Under the pieces are notes generated by a model, which was given only the letters and a program-made list of their open reading frames with translations, was not told the origin of the DNA and made no database searches. A DNA stretch of 59,493 bases from Dyella ginsengisoli LA-4 (GTDB lineage Bacteria > Pseudomonadota > Gammaproteobacteria > Xanthomonadales > Rhodanobacteraceae): assembly GCF_000334915.1 (NCBI RefSeq), contig NZ_AMSF01000061.1, positions 1 to 59,493 on the forward strand, given 5' to 3'. Positions 58,895-59,493 of the stretch are shown one piece after another. Both the position numbers and the translations under genes were made by a program. Position 1 is the first letter of the stretch, and each line of letters begins with the position of its first letter.

Positions 58895-59440
58895 ATGCTT
58901 CACAAGAAGACGCTGCTTTCGACCGCCCTTGTCGCCGGCCTGGGCTTCCTGGCCTTTGCCGCCTCGCCGGCCCACGCGGCCAGCACCGGCACCATCAACT
59001 TCACCGGCAAGGTCCTGGCCGACACCTGCACCATCTCGATCAATGGCGGTCCCGGCACCACCGTGGCGCTGCCGACCGTGATGACCGGCGCCTTCGGCTC
59101 CGTCGGCGCCGTCGCCGGCACCACTTCCTTCACCGTCGGCGTCAGCGGTTGCGATGCGAACACCACCAGCGCCGCCATGGCCTTCAACGGTGCCAACATC
59201 GACGGCACCACCGGCAACCTCAAGAACACCACGACCACCGGCGGTTCGAACGTGCAGGTCCAGCTGCTGAACTCGTCCAACGCGGTGATCAACACCTCGA
59301 CCCAGGCCAACGCGCCGACCATCGCCATCAGCGGCGGTTCGGGCACGACCGGCATGAAGGCGCAGTACATCGCCACGGCGGCATCGACCACCGCCGGTCT
59401 GGTGACCTCGTCCGTCGGCTTCACCCTGACCTACCAGTAA
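58895..59440 (+). CDS. Type 1-like fimbrial major subunit (FimA family)
   Basis: 181 residues: a signal peptide (MLHKKTLLSTALVAGLGFLAFAASPAHA), an N-terminal donor strand (STGTINFTGKVLADTCTISI), and a disulphide pair Cys45-Cys86 typical of chaperone-usher pilins. The body is Thr/Ser/Gly/Asn-rich, and the ending SVGFTLTYQ gives the penultimate aromatic/Tyr motif recognised by the chaperone. AAAGGGGGAACCCC precedes the ATG. Chaperone and usher genes would be expected downstream, beyond the window. Confidence 0.92.
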   Translation: MLHKKTLLSTALVAGLGFLAFAASPAHAASTGTINFTGKVLADTCTISINGGPGTTVALPTVMTGAFGSVGAVAGTTSFTVGVSGCDANTTSAAMAFNGANIDGTTGNLKNTTTTGGSNVQVQLLNSSNAVINTSTQANAPTIAISGGSGTTGMKAQYIATAASTTAGLVTSSVGFTLTYQ

Positions 59441-59451
59441 GTCGCTGTCTC

Positions 59452-59481
59452 GCGGCCACCCGTCATCGGGCGGGTGGCCGC
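59452..59481 (+). terminator. Hairpin after the fimbrial gene
   Basis: GCGGCCACCCG (59452-59462) and CGGGTGGCCGC (59471-59481), a perfect 11-bp stem 12 bp after the stop. There is no T-run before the window ends. Such a hairpin after a major pilin often limits read-through to downstream chaperone/usher genes. Confidence 0.6.
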
Positions 59482-59493
59482 CCTCCGCCTGCC

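Overview
The window is a very GC-rich (roughly two-thirds or more G+C), gene-dense chromosomal segment with short intergenic gaps. Gene content and protein style point to a gammaproteobacterium of the Lysobacterales (Xanthomonadales), most likely Rhodanobacteraceae (Rhodanobacter, Dyella or Frateuria-like). The markers are hemD-hemX-hemY, rlmI, rmuC, SrkA, GltB/GltD, an EnvC-like activator next to a CtpA protease, and TatABC next to a Ysc84 protein and HemH. The placement is inferred from family resemblance, not from a search. I see no rRNA, tRNA, CRISPR array, prophage or transposase gene.

Layout. 0-7.5 kb: 3' end of uvrD (with an in-frame palindromic insertion), a J-domain-like protein, hemY/hemX/hemD on the minus strand, a hotdog thioesterase, a lipoprotein and a membrane rhodanese. 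7.6-10.6 kb: an accessory pocket (2H-phosphoesterase-like protein, GTG-start serine hydrolase, DUF1579-like secreted protein, and a clearly AT-richer membrane protein gene). 10.6-24.3 kb: mostly core genes (ferredoxin-type reductase, YdiI-like thioesterase, srkA, VOC protein, rlmI, a two-domain aspartic protease with PDZ, rmuC, FUSC protein, TonB-domain protein, folE, EF-hand protein, a frameshifted MFS transporter, DUF1993 protein, two small ORFans). 24.4-34.7 kb: FAD dehydrogenase, FrnE-like oxidoreductase, a GAF-GAF-GGDEF-EAL cyclic-di-GMP protein divergent from dinG, HutD, NnrU, a lipocalin and YchJ. 34.7-46.3 kb: LigB, NRDE hydrolase, a double-domain methylglyoxal synthase, a secreted ChaN/erythromycin-esterase-like protein, and glutamate synthase gltB-gltD. 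46.3-53.8 kb: EnvC-like and CtpA proteins, cupin, tatABC, Ysc84, hemH and an alpha/beta hydrolase. 53.9-58.6 kb: a tightly overlapping minus-strand operon (leader ORF, membrane protein, XRE regulator, TAP-type hydrolase, mini membrane protein, ABC ATPase, NatB-like permease). 58.9-59.4 kb: a fimbrial major subunit behind a sigma-54-type promoter.

The signals most worth following are non-coding. (1) A GA-rich repeat family, core AGTGAGTRMAGAGGAGTGAG, occurs as inverted pairs at three loci (37.3, 41.55 and 53.75 kb), and its GA-rich arm abuts or supplies the stop codon of the preceding gene. (2) There are two REPIN-like paired palindromes (13.16 and 37.38 kb), the second nested inside a 33-bp perfect inverted repeat of family (1). 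(3) Two copies of an 18-bp operator (TGTCAAGC-N2-GCTTKACA) overlap a TTGACA-N17-TAGGCT promoter in front of the XRE/ABC operon. (4) A perfectly spaced sigma-54 promoter precedes the fimbrial gene. The gene-level oddities are the fused double methylglyoxal-synthase fold, the single-base frameshift in the MFS transporter and the AT-rich insert at 9.8-10.5 kb.
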